DNA from: Chryseobacterium fluminis
Lineage (GTDB): Bacteria; Bacteroidota; Bacteroidia; Flavobacteriales; Weeksellaceae
DNA length: 64,000 nt
Direction of reading: 5' to 3'
Assembly (NCBI RefSeq): GCF_026314945.1
Contig: NZ_CP111121.1
Span: forward strand, 1,054,001-1,118,000
The notes below the pieces were generated by a model. The model worked only from the letters and a program-made list of their open reading frames with translations. It did no database searches and was not told the DNA's origin. Of the stretch, positions 26,646 to 38,800 are shown piece after piece. Position 1 is the stretch's first letter; the number at the start of each line of letters is the position of its first letter. Both the position numbers and the translations under genes were made by a program.

Positions 26646-27629
26646 ATGAGATTATCGGCAGCTGAGAAATACGAGATCATTCAAACGGTAACCACAAGTG
26701 AACTCGGCGTGAAACGAACCTTGGAAAGTTTTGGAATTGCTAGAAGCAGCTTTTACAAATGGTATCAAAGCTACTTGGAAAACGGCTATGATGGCTTGGA
26801 AACTACGAAAAGAACAAACCATAGGCAATGGAACAGCATTCCTGAAAGACAGAAAGATCTGGTAGTAGAGATCGCTTTGGAACACACCGAATTATCTGCA
26901 AGGGAACTGGCCTACAAAATTACCGATGAGCAAAGTGTTTTTATTTCAGAATCTAGTGTTTACCGGATTTTGAAGCAAAGAGACTTAATCCCGGCACCGA
27001 ATCATTTTCTTCTTTCGGCAGCAAATGAGTTCAAAGACAAAACGGAATTTGTGCATCAAATGTGGCAGACAGATTTTACTTATTTCAAGATCATAGGCTG
27101 GGGATGGTACTATCTGAGCACGATCTTGGACGATTACAGCCGCTACATCATTCACTGGGAGCTATGCGACTCAATGAAAGCCGAAGATGTGAAACGAACG
27201 GTGGACACAGCCATTAAAAAAGCAAAATTAAAGACCAAAGCCAAACCGAAACTGCTCTCGGACAACGGTTCCTGCTACGTCTCCAATGAGTTGAAAAGCT
27301 ATCTGAAAGACGATTTAAGGATGAAACAGGTTCACGGAAAACCAATGCATCCGCAGACCCAGGGCAAGATTGAACGTTATCACAGAACGATGAAAAATGT
27401 AGTGAAACTAAATCATTTTTATCATCCCGAGGAACTCATCCAGGCACTGGAGAAGTTTGTAGAAAACTACAATAACAAGCGCTATCACGAGTCGATAAAT
27501 AACCTCACTCCAGCAGATGTGTACTTCGGAAGATCAGAACAGATTTTGGAAAAAAGAAAGCAAACAAAAGCGGAATCCATCCGAAAAAGAAGACAAATAT
27601 ATAACCAACAAAAATTAGTAAGTTTATAA
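26646..27629 (+). CDS. IS3-family transposase OrfB (DDE integrase core)
   Basis: This 327-residue catalytic part has an N-terminal helix-turn-helix (IIQTVTTSELGVKRTLESFG) and an rve core with the acidic triad in QTDFTYFK, LLSDNGSCYVS and PQTQGKIERYHRTMK. The end is YHESINNLTPADVYFG. It is intact and in the -1 frame relative to orfA. A stand-alone start at 26646 is possible, but the fused protein is the likely active form. Confidence 0.93.
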   Translation: MRLSAAEKYEIIQTVTTSELGVKRTLESFGIARSSFYKWYQSYLENGYDGLETTKRTNHRQWNSIPERQKDLVVEIALEHTELSARELAYKITDEQSVFISESSVYRILKQRDLIPAPNHFLLSAANEFKDKTEFVHQMWQTDFTYFKIIGWGWYYLSTILDDYSRYIIHWELCDSMKAEDVKRTVDTAIKKAKLKTKAKPKLLSDNGSCYVSNELKSYLKDDLRMKQVHGKPMHPQTQGKIERYHRTMKNVVKLNHFYHPEELIQALEKFVENYNNKRYHESINNLTPADVYFGRSEQILEKRKQTKAESIRKRRQIYNQQKLVSL

Positions 27630-27697
27630 ATCGAAAATCCTCCCTAAGGATTTAAACTAAAATGTCTAAGTTGGTTTGAAGACGTACAATGGGACTA

Positions 27698-27853
27698 ATG
27701 AGAAAGAAGCTTAAAAAGCACGTACTATTATGTGTAATCATAATGGTATGTACATTTGATACTACACTGACCTCAGCGGTGCATTTTCCGAACACTTTTG
27801 TAGAAGATTTAAATAAACTTGCTAAACTCTCATCATTCATTATCTCAGATTGA
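27698..27853 (+). CDS. possible small exported peptide (51 aa)
   Basis: The frame begins MRKKLKKHVLLCVIIMVCTF and ends LNKLAKLSSFIISD. A basic start followed by a hydrophobic run looks like a signal sequence. It begins 28 bp after the IS right end, so it may be a remnant of a gene hit by the IS. The family is not recognised. The following 27854-28183 shows no gene. Confidence 0.35.
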   Translation: MRKKLKKHVLLCVIIMVCTFDTTLTSAVHFPNTFVEDLNKLAKLSSFIISD

Positions 27854-28183
27854 AATGTAGAGAATAATTAGATGAAAGTTGTAGTTCATTATAAGACTTG
27901 GTGGCAAATACATTATTTTGATTTGGTTATATAAAATCGCCAATTTTGTATTTTTACTAACTTTAACAAATACTTTTAATATTATGAATGATTATGTAAA
28001 TAGGAAATTTTTAAAAAGTATTAGACAATTATATTTAGACGGGACTTGTTCTTATTTGAAAAACTATCCATAAGCTTTATATCATTCTCTTATTTTTAGG
28101 TCATTTTTTTAAATAAGATTAAGAGCGCTTGTTTTTACTAAAACACAGACTATCAAAGGTAAAAATTCTTTAATGAAATTATT

Positions 28184-31126
28184 TTACTTGTTGTATTGTT
28201 GATAGATGGGTCTGAAATAATCATATCCCTCTTTCACCAATCTATTGATGATGTGATTAGCTACAATATTCTGTTGATTCTCGTATAAGAATATCAAAAC
28301 ATTTAAAATAGGTTCTTTCTTATAAACATAATTTATTTTCATTAATAAAGCTATTCTGCTAATCAAATGAGCGGGGCTATTATTTATCCATCGAGATAAT
28401 GCTTCTGTTATATGAATATTTACGATCTGATTCTGAAATTTCTTCACATTTTCTTCAACCAATAAGACATTTTCTTCATCTAATTTTTCTATAAAATCAG
28501 TGAGATAAACGACTCCTTCTAATAACTTACTATCGTTCTTATCGGTTACTTTTTCTATAGACTGATTTATTAGCCTCCAAACTTCTAGAATTTTGTTAAT
28601 TAAATCCTCTTTATTTTCAAGCTGATCATTTTCAATAGTTGATTTTTGCCCTCTTAAAAGAGAAATAATTTTTTGGAGAACATGAATGTTCGGACTCTTC
28701 AGAGATTTATAAAGAAAACTCTCTTCAAAACTATTTTCATAATTCCAAAAATAATAGGCTAAAAAATGCCTTAACAGACCGTGATTATAATAAGTAAGAA
28801 TCTTATCTGAATCTATGGCGCGCTGATAACTTGAATAAAGTATTTTATAGAAATCTATATTTAGTGGATTTCTAAAAGCGATTCCAGACATAAATGCTTC
28901 CCATTTAATATCATCATAATCTTTTACTTTTGCAAGATTATCATTAACCCAGCTGTTATCTAAGAACATAAATTGGGAAAGAAACTTTCCGAAGAGAACA
29001 TAGGAATCTATATGGTTTTCGAACGATTGTTCGAAAGCCAATTTTGCTTCAATATCCCATCGAGCGACTTTCTGATTATTCGGCAGATTTCTAGCATACT
29101 TCAAAGAATAATTAAGCAAACCTGTTAAAATATGTCCCGCTGTAGAATTTAAAGAGTACAATATAAAATCCCCTCTCTCTATGTTATTAATCTCATCTAT
29201 AGCTAATTCATTCAAGCATTGAAGTATAAGTTTTTTACACTTTGGCAATAATTTGATATCAAAACTATGACTTTCATTTTGTGCTCCAGAAGTTATGAGC
29301 ATACCAATCTCTCCTATTATCCAATCTTTAGTCACCCTAAAATCATCATCTAATCGAAGTTTATCTGATTTAAAAGAATCACTTGTTATGTATGCATAAC
29401 AAAATTCGATAACCATTTCCCAATCAAAATCTCTACCTGTCTTCCAGGCGTTGGAAAACCCTGATATAATATTGTAGGCATATATAAACTTGACCTCAAC
29501 TAATCCTTCAACAAAATAAGCAAATCTATATGGATTTTCTTCTACAGCTTGCTTTATAGCCTCAGCAAATCCATCAATTGTTGGAACATCAAATCCATTA
29601 TTATTTTTAAAAGAATCTAATTCTTTCAATAGTTGCTCATCGGACAGCTCTAAAATTTCCTCTTTTGAAAATGGAGTAATATGCCCCATTCTTACAACAA
29701 TTTTACCTTCTTCAGAATAATCCTTAGTAATCTTCGACTTCGCTTCAATAGTCAAGAACTTAGCATTAAAAAATAAATTTTCTTTTAGTGCGTCCAACCA
29801 TCGGTGTTGCCATTCTTCTTTATTCGAGTCTAAATGTTTGTCACCTATCGGACCATTTTCAATTATCTCCCAAAGAAGCTTTTGTTCCTCTTCATCTAAG
29901 TCTTTACTAATTTTAGATAGTAGATAGTGAAGCTCCAATCTATAGGCATAGGTAGAAAATAAACACATACTATCTTTTTCATCCAATAATTTCCAAAAAA
30001 AAGATTTTAAATTACTCCAATCTTCAGCAATAATATAGAACAACATTCTCTTAAAGTATGGAAGATTAAATCTTTCGTCTTCAATAAAATCATTTAATAC
30101 ATCTTGTAAACTCTCGCTATCTTGCGTAACTAATTTTGTCAACCATTCTCTTAAATTAAATGAAAACACACCTAAAATAGGATTATTGTAATGAGAGTTC
30201 TCATCCAAATCTTTAATTCCTTCATATCCAATTATAGAAGTATAATCGCTCCAAAAATTAAAACTCAGACGATTATAAATATCTTCATATATTATTTTAT
30301 CAAGGTTATTTTTTTCAAATAAATCAGTTAAAAATTGATTAAACCAAAATTTATCCAGTTTTAAATAATTCTCTTCCGAAACCTCATCGATAATCATCGT
30401 TTCACCATTTAAAGATTTTTCCAAGCGAAATGTCATTTTTTCAAAAATTCGAAATATTTTGAAAATATAATTTGTTTCACCAATTTTTCCCTCTGCAACA
30501 ATAACGTGATCTCGTAACAAGAAATTGATTTGCTCCAATAATCTGTATATCGTTTTGTTATGACAATTATTTATTATTTTGTCAAGTAATCCATCGTTAT
30601 GAAATGCATTATTTAAGGTATATGAATAAAAAGGTGAATAGTATTGTATGGTAGATGATCTATTAAAATCCTCCAGATTGTTTGATGTTCTCAACTCAAA
30701 TAAATAATAAATAATTATTTCAGCTTTCTCTCTATCACTTGGATTATCTGTTAAAAATTTAGGCAGTAATGAATCTGTAATTTCAGATGTTTGCAACATT
30801 GTATCAAATTGACTGGTTACCCATACAGGGATATAGTCCAAATATTCCTTTGTTACATTTTCGTTTGGAACCAAAGACAAAATCTTAATTAAGCGATACC
30901 AAGTGTGATAATTGTCGACAGGATATTCCGAAATATTCTTAATGATTTGTAAAATTTCCGGAACAAGTTCCAAATGCTCAGAACTTTCAAATTTTGTAGC
31001 AACACTAATCAGATAATCTAAAACCTCCCAAGATGGTATCTGATATCCACTTTCCTTTTGCACGGGTACTGGATTGTTTTCCGGATTAAAAAAACCTTGC
31101 TCTTTTAAATAACTAAACCAACTCAT
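28184..31126 (-). CDS. large helical-repeat protein, last gene of the STAND/PIN operon
   Basis: This 980-residue soluble protein has no signal peptide and no recognisable enzyme motif. Sequence periodicity and composition suggest continuous alpha-helical (HEAT/ARM-like) repeats along the whole length. The N-terminus (SWFSYLKEQGFFNPENNPVP, then IPSWEVLDYLISVATKFE) is distinctive and looks like a family marker. It overlaps the PIN gene by 14 bp, so they are translationally coupled. A scaffold or sensor role in a defence complex is inferred from context only. Confidence 0.8.
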   Translation of the reverse strand: MSWFSYLKEQGFFNPENNPVPVQKESGYQIPSWEVLDYLISVATKFESSEHLELVPEILQIIKNISEYPVDNYHTWYRLIKILSLVPNENVTKEYLDYIPVWVTSQFDTMLQTSEITDSLLPKFLTDNPSDREKAEIIIYYLFELRTSNNLEDFNRSSTIQYYSPFYSYTLNNAFHNDGLLDKIINNCHNKTIYRLLEQINFLLRDHVIVAEGKIGETNYIFKIFRIFEKMTFRLEKSLNGETMIIDEVSEENYLKLDKFWFNQFLTDLFEKNNLDKIIYEDIYNRLSFNFWSDYTSIIGYEGIKDLDENSHYNNPILGVFSFNLREWLTKLVTQDSESLQDVLNDFIEDERFNLPYFKRMLFYIIAEDWSNLKSFFWKLLDEKDSMCLFSTYAYRLELHYLLSKISKDLDEEEQKLLWEIIENGPIGDKHLDSNKEEWQHRWLDALKENLFFNAKFLTIEAKSKITKDYSEEGKIVVRMGHITPFSKEEILELSDEQLLKELDSFKNNNGFDVPTIDGFAEAIKQAVEENPYRFAYFVEGLVEVKFIYAYNIISGFSNAWKTGRDFDWEMVIEFCYAYITSDSFKSDKLRLDDDFRVTKDWIIGEIGMLITSGAQNESHSFDIKLLPKCKKLILQCLNELAIDEINNIERGDFILYSLNSTAGHILTGLLNYSLKYARNLPNNQKVARWDIEAKLAFEQSFENHIDSYVLFGKFLSQFMFLDNSWVNDNLAKVKDYDDIKWEAFMSGIAFRNPLNIDFYKILYSSYQRAIDSDKILTYYNHGLLRHFLAYYFWNYENSFEESFLYKSLKSPNIHVLQKIISLLRGQKSTIENDQLENKEDLINKILEVWRLINQSIEKVTDKNDSKLLEGVVYLTDFIEKLDEENVLLVEENVKKFQNQIVNIHITEALSRWINNSPAHLISRIALLMKINYVYKKEPILNVLIFLYENQQNIVANHIINRLVKEGYDYFRPIYQQYNK

Positions 31127-32024
31127 TTTCTGCCAATTTTTTGAAAAAATATAACTGATAACTGTGATTCATTTCGAATAAAATATCCAGAATCTTTTTA
31201 TCTAATGTTGTTTGTTTTCCAGACAGAATGATTCTGTCTATTTGTGCTATGTTAGAAACAAACTCATCATCTTCCAAATCCATATTATTTCTTTGTTGAA
31301 TCTTTCTTTCTGTAAGCAATCTGCTTTCTTGTTTACGTTTTTCCTCCAGCAAATGTTGGGAGAAAGAAGGAAGATAGGGTTTCAATTCTATGTTAAACAA
31401 CTTGCCTGAAAAAGCTTTGATTGATGTGTCAAAAAATACATATTCCAAATTACCTTCTTTAAAATCTTGTTCGAGTTGCCTGTTCAATATATAGCGCTCG
31501 GTTCCTTCACTAAAATCTTTATAATTAATGGTGGTAAATATGCATTTGGAATAGCCATGATCTTGCGAGTGCTTTTTTAGCGTAAGCAGATTTATGGTAT
31601 CCCTAAAACTATCTTTGGCATGATTTGGTGGTGAACAATTAAGATTTCTTTTTGTAGCTTCCAAGTAGATTTCATCACTTTCTTTTGCTATGATTGCCTT
31701 ATTGGAAAATAACATGTCAATTCTAGTCATTCGTTTATCGATAGAGGCTTCCACTTTGTCAGGCTCGTACATATTATCTAGCTGATGGACAGCGCTCATC
31801 ATTCCTGCAATTTCTCTTTTCTTCTCTTTAAAACTTTTAAGAATCTCACGTTTTTTCACATCTTTGTTTCGTTTCCATTCCCTCTCAAGGTTTTCCGTGG
31901 TCACGAATTGAACATATCCATTTTCTAACCAAAAAAGAAGTTCATCGAAGTAATTGTCTGGATTTAGGAAGTCAATTTTAAGCAATTCCAGCCAAACACA
32001 GGTATCAATAGCGAGGTAAATCAT
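31113..32024 (-). CDS. PIN-like (DUF4935-type) nuclease
   Basis: This 303-residue protein has an N-terminal PIN-domain pattern: MIYLAIDTCVWLELL with Asp7, then VTTENLEREW with Glu44 and Glu47, then HAKDSFRDTINLL with Asp138 and Asp142, then FTTINYKDFSE with Asp170. These positions fit the acidic metal-binding cluster of PIN ribonucleases, of the DUF4935-like long type. The C-terminal part is helical. It lies third in the four-gene operon: 83 bp after the 233-aa gene and overlapping the 980-aa gene. It is a likely RNA-cutting effector. Confidence 0.75.
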   Translation of the reverse strand: MIYLAIDTCVWLELLKIDFLNPDNYFDELLFWLENGYVQFVTTENLEREWKRNKDVKKREILKSFKEKKREIAGMMSAVHQLDNMYEPDKVEASIDKRMTRIDMLFSNKAIIAKESDEIYLEATKRNLNCSPPNHAKDSFRDTINLLTLKKHSQDHGYSKCIFTTINYKDFSEGTERYILNRQLEQDFKEGNLEYVFFDTSIKAFSGKLFNIELKPYLPSFSQHLLEEKRKQESRLLTERKIQQRNNMDLEDDEFVSNIAQIDRIILSGKQTTLDKKILDILFEMNHSYQLYFFKKLAENELV

Positions 32025-32107
32025 TTTTAAAATATCTACTTATACAAATATAATTAAATTAGAAATCCGCCACAGATAAAAGAAATCTTGCGCTGCAAGT
32101 CAAAAAA

Positions 32108-32809
32108 CTATTTAGCTTTACCATTTTTTTTGTAAAAATTTTCTTTAATTCGAGCCAATTCATTTTTTTGTGCTTCCAGTAGATCTTCTAAATCCTTGAA
32201 CATATGATCAACTCTGGAAATATTATCATCCGACATTTTAAAATTATTTAAATCAACAACACCCATATTTTTATCAAAATCACTAAAAACTTCTAGAATC
32301 TCTAAGAAACTGATTTGCTCCCGAGTTAAAAACTCTTTATTCTCTTTCATCCATTCCTGATCTTTCAGCAGAATATCTTTATGCAGGTTAATTTGTACAA
32401 CTTTGCTAAAAATTTTTTCAGAATTATTTTTTACAAGATCAACAAATTGTGTCCATTCATTATCTCGTGGCACTGCATTATATTCTAACCATCGAGGTAT
32501 AATAATAGGCTCTTTATCCTCTTGTAAAATTTTCAATATCTCCAAAACCGGTTTTAAATCTTCCAAAGGTTGTTTGATTGGGAGATCATCTTTCCTAGAC
32601 CATAACTTAAGAATAACATTACAGCATTCGGTCTGTAATTGTTTTTTTTCGCTTTTAGATTCAGCAGCATTAATTCCGGAGATAAGTTCTGCTATATAGT
32701 GTGACATCCATCTAGCAAGTGTATTACTAGAATATTCAAGGTTTAGTTCCTTAATGAGTTTCTCACCCAATTTTATAATTGACTCCTCTGAGTGTTTTGA
32801 CTGTTCCAT
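32108..32809 (-). CDS. helical protein of the STAND/PIN operon
   Basis: This 233-residue protein appears almost wholly helical, with an early tract NTLARWMSHYIAELISGINA and a charged C-terminal coiled coil (VDHMFKDLEDLLEAQKNELA). The family is not recognised and no catalytic motif is seen. It overlaps the end of the 2151-aa STAND gene by 47 bp, which indicates tight coupling and probably a physical partner. The tract WMSHYIAELI is a useful search key. Confidence 0.75.
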   Translation of the reverse strand: MEQSKHSEESIIKLGEKLIKELNLEYSSNTLARWMSHYIAELISGINAAESKSEKKQLQTECCNVILKLWSRKDDLPIKQPLEDLKPVLEILKILQEDKEPIIIPRWLEYNAVPRDNEWTQFVDLVKNNSEKIFSKVVQINLHKDILLKDQEWMKENKEFLTREQISFLEILEVFSDFDKNMGVVDLNNFKMSDDNISRVDHMFKDLEDLLEAQKNELARIKENFYKKNGKAK

Positions 32810-35800
32810 CTGGTTTTATTAGGTAAAGTTTTATTTGATATCTATTATCGCTGTCTCTATTTCTGTAGTGCCTCTCTTCGAGTTGTCTTTCGATCCAGCA
32901 TCTTAAGATAAGGTCTTTTTGCTCTTGTTTTAAAAATTCAACTAAAAACTTTTTCGATATTTTTAAAATACTTCCAGAAGATTCAACACCTGTATTATAT
33001 TTTCTATTTCTTCGTTCATCGTTAGAAACCTCATTCCAGTTTTCAAAGACACTTATCAATGAATCTTTTGCGTAACCCATTTTATAGTATTCATCATAAG
33101 TTACGTCATAATTTTTTTGCAAGCCATCATCCAAAACGAAAGAACCTTGCTGATTACGGTTGAAAAGTTGATCCTGTGAATCAAGACCTTCGTATTCCGA
33201 TTTAAATTCTTCTATCCATCCTTTCAAAAGGAAATCTTTTTCATCTATTGCTCCATCATCATCTTCATCTTTAGCAAGAGGAAAATAATAATCGTAGCTG
33301 TCTTTGGTTGTATGCAAAGCCCTCAATAAAGCATCTGATTTGTCTGAAGAGACCAGATTTGATGTAATACTTACAGACTCTTGATTGGCTCCCATATACA
33401 TTATAATACCACCATATACATAAAGAAAAGGATCGGTTTGATCCAAAAAGCCTGCTACCGAATCAAAATCATCTTCTTGGATCTGATCACGCCAAATCAA
33501 ATCAAATTTGTTTTCGCCTTCCTTCCAGTATTTCTTTTTTAGTGGAAGCGGATCTCGTAAATCCGATAGCCAGAAGTTATCAAAAGCATTGGCTTCAGAT
33601 TTTAACCAATCTTCCCAATCCTCACGACCATCCAAATAATCGGTTTTAACGAAGGGTTCATTTTCCAACAAAAAATCAGCAGCGCAGTACATAGCATGGT
33701 ATTGCCAGTAAATGGAAATATTCTCTACTTCGGGGTTGCTTCCCTTATCATTACTTGTAAGATGCCAATCTCCATTATAAAGCTGATTTCCTATAAAATC
33801 ATCTTCGTTAGGATTTCCAACATATCCCCAATCTTCAGCAATAATCTTGTCCGCAACATCTGCTACATCATATTCTGATAAGTTGAAAGGATCTCCAACC
33901 TTGTCATACCAATACGGTAATGTATCCAAACTACTAAATTTGTAAAGCCAACTGTCAGAATCATTCCGCGCATATTTCCTTTGCTTTCGGGCGTATATTG
34001 TTTCCTCAACCATTTCCAATTTAGTATTATTCACTTGCTGAATAAAATTTAGCTCTTCATCTGTAAATACGGAGCTATCAAATGAATAAAGGTTTAGACA
34101 AGTTTTTTTAATATAATGCCTGATCAAGACATGAGGCAGATCATTGCTTACTAATTCCTGATAGAAAACATCCTTAAAATGTAAAAGCTTTGCAGGGTTT
34201 TCTATTGATATCCTGTCCAAAGCAATCCATAGATATAACTTGCAGGACATCCAATAAAACATATATTTTTTCTCCTGAAATGGCAGACAATTTCTTTCAT
34301 TTTGTTTTTTAAGAATTATTTGCAACACATCCGTATTTCCAAGGTTTACCATTTTTCGTAACGAATGGATTCCCCGCCAGCGTAGACGCTTATCTGGATG
34401 ACCGAGAATAAACCGCAACAAATCGGCAATATTTTCATTAAAATCACTCGGAGGTCTTAACTCCTCTGTCCACAAACCATCAGCTATATCGGGTTGAATG
34501 GGTAAGGTCCATCTGTTGATGATCCACTGCAACAATTCCTCATTTTTGTCTTTTGACAGACTATTTTTGACAAGCTCAAAAGAACTGTAAATCGACTCAT
34601 CCGAAAGAAGATCAACTTTTTGCGGCAAAATTTTTCTTATAATAATTTCCAGTGTGGCTTCGTCTATAGAAAACAATTTCGCTAAGCTTTTGATAGAATA
34701 GATATTCAAACTACTGCCGTAGTCAAACTGATGTAATCTACTTATTAATACTTTTTCAAAGTTTTCGTTCTTCCATATTTTAATATCTGGATAGAATTCC
34801 CACTCATCAAAAGCCTTTTCCAGTATCTGCTCAAAAATATAATAATCCAATAAATCACTGCTAATTTCGACAAGAGCATTGAGAAACGATACTTGATCTT
34901 CAACTTCACAATGTTTAATTATATCGGAAAAAAAGCTTTTGATGATTGTTCTGTTATTGAAACTTTCATTGTTAACGATGATATCATCTATAGCTCTTTC
35001 CAAATCTTTTACAGATGTAAAATCTAATGTCGTGAGATCAATATTGTGATGATTTTGTGCGCTATTGATATGTTTTGATTTCGAATCTTCAGGTTTAGCT
35101 TCTAAAGAATCCAGAAAGTCAACATATCCTTTTAAATCCTTCACTAAATTACCATCAATAAACTGGCCTGTTTTTACCTGTTCATATATCTCTTTTGAGT
35201 AATGTTTATCTTTTTGTATTCTTAACTCTCGGAATTCAGATTTTATAAATTTATTTTTAATCTCTGTCTTTCCGGTAATATCAATATGTGCGATAATCAT
35301 TTTGTATAAATCTTCCAGACTTTGCCAGTTGTAATTCGTTTTCAGAGGAAGCAGCGACGATGCAGTAATGTGGTCAACATATCCTATTTCCATTGCTTTT
35401 TTAAGCAAGGTAATTATAGAACCTCCAAGATGTATAACGTTGCGATGATGCCAACGGCATAAGGTAGGAAACATTGATGATTTGTCTATGTTTCCGATTC
35501 CCACTAACCCATCAGCGTAAGGAAAACCTTTCTTATCATAATTACCCAATTTAATGTCGCAGTACTCAATAAATCTGGCAAAATCATAAGCCAACTGGGG
35601 ATTTTCATTGACAACTCCGATCTGCGACAATTCATAAATACATCTAATTTGCGCAAAAGCCTCGGTATCAATCTCTGATACAGACTTAATTGCTTTATCG
35701 AAAAAGTCCTTACTGAGCGTATCATTAATCTTAGTACTCAGTAGCAAACACTGTAGATATCTCTCTGTAGATTCGTTAGCAGAAACATGAGCTTCCTCAA

Positions 35801-38800
35801 TCATTACTTTTGCCTCATATAAGAGTTTGAATGATAATTTTAAATATCTTTCGTTTAAGATGATTGTTTTTAAAATCTCAAACCTAAGCTTCAACTGGTC
35901 GGTCTGCTTGTCGAAGCTATCGATAATTAACTGCATCAACTCACCTCTATCATCAAAATGATTACAGGTTTTTGCGAGCTTAACCGCGAAAAATGTAAAT
36001 CGTGAATTTGCCCAAAAACCAAATTGGTGTTTAAAATCATAATCATTTTGAATATCGCTGCAAATCTTTCGGAATCGGTCTGTAAGCTCAGTCTCTTCAA
36101 AACGGTGAGTTAAAAAATCAGAATGCAACTGATAAATTGGAAGAGCATATTTAAAAAAAGCTACAAACTCTCTCTTATCTCTTTCGATTATTTTACGTTG
36201 GTCATAATCTTTAATTTTATCAATGTTTTTAAAATTAGAAGGATAGTAATCTTCTAGTTTTTTGTCTACATTCTTGAGGGATGACATGAGACAGTCCTTT
36301 TTGAGAAAAATTTCCATCAATCTTGGTTCATCCTCGAAATGGCTGTCATTAAAGAAAGGCACTTTACCGAGGGGTTTTGAATCAATTCGTTCGAGACAAT
36401 CAACTATCAAATCGCTATCAACTTTGTAATAGCTTAAAATTCCGCAAAACTCTACAGCAAACTCATAAAATAATTGACTAAATTTCTTTTTATTATGAGA
36501 AAATAATCTTAATAAATCTTTAGCAAGTTGAGTCAAATCAAAACCGATTGGCAAGTTATACTGAAAAAGTTTACAAGAAATAAATATCTTTTCGTCAATT
36601 CTAAATTTATCATACTTCAACCACTCTGCAATCTCAGTTTCACTTGAATAACTGACAATATTCTCGATAAGATGCTTGCCCGCACTAATTTTTGATTCAA
36701 CAGGCCTCCACCTATTGAAACGTTCCATCATTCTTCTGACTCCGTATAATTTCAAAAAAGCCTCAGCTTCAAATGCTATATCAAGACTTGATATTGGATA
36801 ATGCCTTAGCTCCTCGTCATTCTTTGTTTTTCTCCAAACAAGCCATTCATTAGCAGTCTTAAGATGCTTAATGGCTATTTCTCTATTTTCCCGTTTACGA
36901 GAATTGATGCCAGCCAGTTTAAGATGAAATGCTCCAGCCCAAGAACGTTCTTCAGTTTGCATTTGAAGTCTTGTCAGTGAATTTTGATCACCAAATCTCA
37001 AAACCAAATCCGGATAATTAATAAGTAGGTTGGTAAGGCCTTTATCTGTTTTAGATTCTTCGGCGGCTATAAATAATAATTTAAAATAATTTATATCATG
37101 TTCATTTTCAACACTGGCATTAAGAGCAAGTTTCGTACGGTTAATATAAACTTCCCTATTGCGTATCGGGTCTGTAGGGAAATCTAAAAGCTTTCTATCT
37201 AAAACAATATCAATCAATTGGTTCTTCAAACCCGATGAGTATAAGATTGCTCCAAGATTTGTAGAAGCGTATTCATCTTTACTTGAATTGGATAAAAACA
37301 AATTAGCAATATCCTGATGTTCTTCCAGACTGGAAGGATATGTCTGTCTTACATAATTCTCGAAGTCTTCATCCCTGAAATAGAAATGGTTATTTTCAAG
37401 AACTAATCCATTCCAAATGTCAGATGCTAAATCTTGAAGAAAAGCAATTTGAACATTCATAATTTCTGAAATGTAGTTGATAGGTACTGGTCTTGGCAGC
37501 ATTATGAGTAACTTAAAAAACTCATCTACAAGAGCTCTATTATCCTCACCAAGCTTAACTATTGCATCTTCAATTTTATCAAGAATCAAATTATCAACAA
37601 GCTTACCATTAGGCTTCAGATAATTAATTACCTGTTTTATTCCCTGATTTCGTAGGGACATTGAATAAAACTGTACTCTTGGAATACCATTAGTAAATTG
37701 ATGAAATTCTAAAATTTCTCCTTTAGTAATATTTTTAAAATTGATTTTTGCAAATTGAGTCGTTTCCTCCAATGAAAATGGTTGTAGTTCGTACTCCAAA
37801 TGTTTTTTAAGTGGGAGTTTGAGAGAATCTTTTCGGTACGTACGAGAGGTTACCACAATATGACAACCCTCTGGAATTTCCATATTGACCAAATCTTGAA
37901 CAAAACTCCTTTCCCCAAACGATTCTGCTGCTGTCACACTATTATCAGCGGCATCAATAATGAGCAGTAAATAAGCGTTAGCATCTCTGCTTTTTAAAAT
38001 TTCAACGCCTGCCCTAATCCTCTTTTTTAGTTCATTCAAATAAACATCATCAGATTCATTTTGCACTAGCAAAAACTCAGTTCCTAATGATTTGGCAAGC
38101 TCATTAGCCAATTGTACAATAGCATTTCTATGCAAATGTCTTTTATCTTCCGGATTCTGATATTTACCTGCACCATAACTATCAAAGAGAATCGATTGAC
38201 AATAGTCGGGAACAGCATTTTTTATCTGATGAACAATGGTTGACTTACCAATTCCTGCACCACCATGTAAACAGATGGGAAGGTAAGAAACATTGGAATC
38301 AATAACATTTACAATATCCTTCAGTTGTTCTCTTTCAACAATACGTATATTTTTTTCGAAATTTTGAGAAACAGGAAAAAGATTTTCAAGCGAACTAAAT
38401 CCAAAACTTGCAATCACATCAATTACGCCTATGGTGCGGTCATCCTCACTTTCAGGCATCATCTTATTCCATACCAGCTGAAATAATGAATTGAACTGTC
38501 CTTTAGACTTTATGCTATTTTTTGAAATAGAATTTATCAATTCAAGTTTAAGAAGCTGCCTGGAATCCGATCCACAATCATCAAAATCCAACAATCTCAC
38601 AAAATCTGTAAACTCTGTAAGATTAAGACCAGAAGCCTTATGCAATTTTCCAAAAGCATCTTTATTTAATTCGGAAACTTCGGAAAAAACCTTATTAAAA
38701 CTTAATGCTCTTTTATTAGTCTTTAAAAAATCTTGAACCTTAAGAATCTGATTTAGATGGGATTGATTAACATTTCTGTTACTTACAAGTTTAATCTTTA

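Larger units (their letters stand above)
26221..27669 (+). mobile_element. IS3-family insertion sequence
   Basis: Two transposase frames are bounded by the short inverted repeat TTAGACATT (26221-26229) and AATGTCTAA (27661-27669), each with a similar TTTAA tract inside. True ends may extend some bases further. No adjacent target duplication could be defined with confidence. A slippery A8G run joins the frames. Confidence 0.75.

Noticed and set aside
26188..27696. ATGGGACT at 26188-26195 and 27689-27696 as a target duplication of the IS element
   Set aside because: The copies lie 25 and 19 bp outside the best inverted repeat match, and 8 bp is longer than usual for IS3 elements; probably chance.
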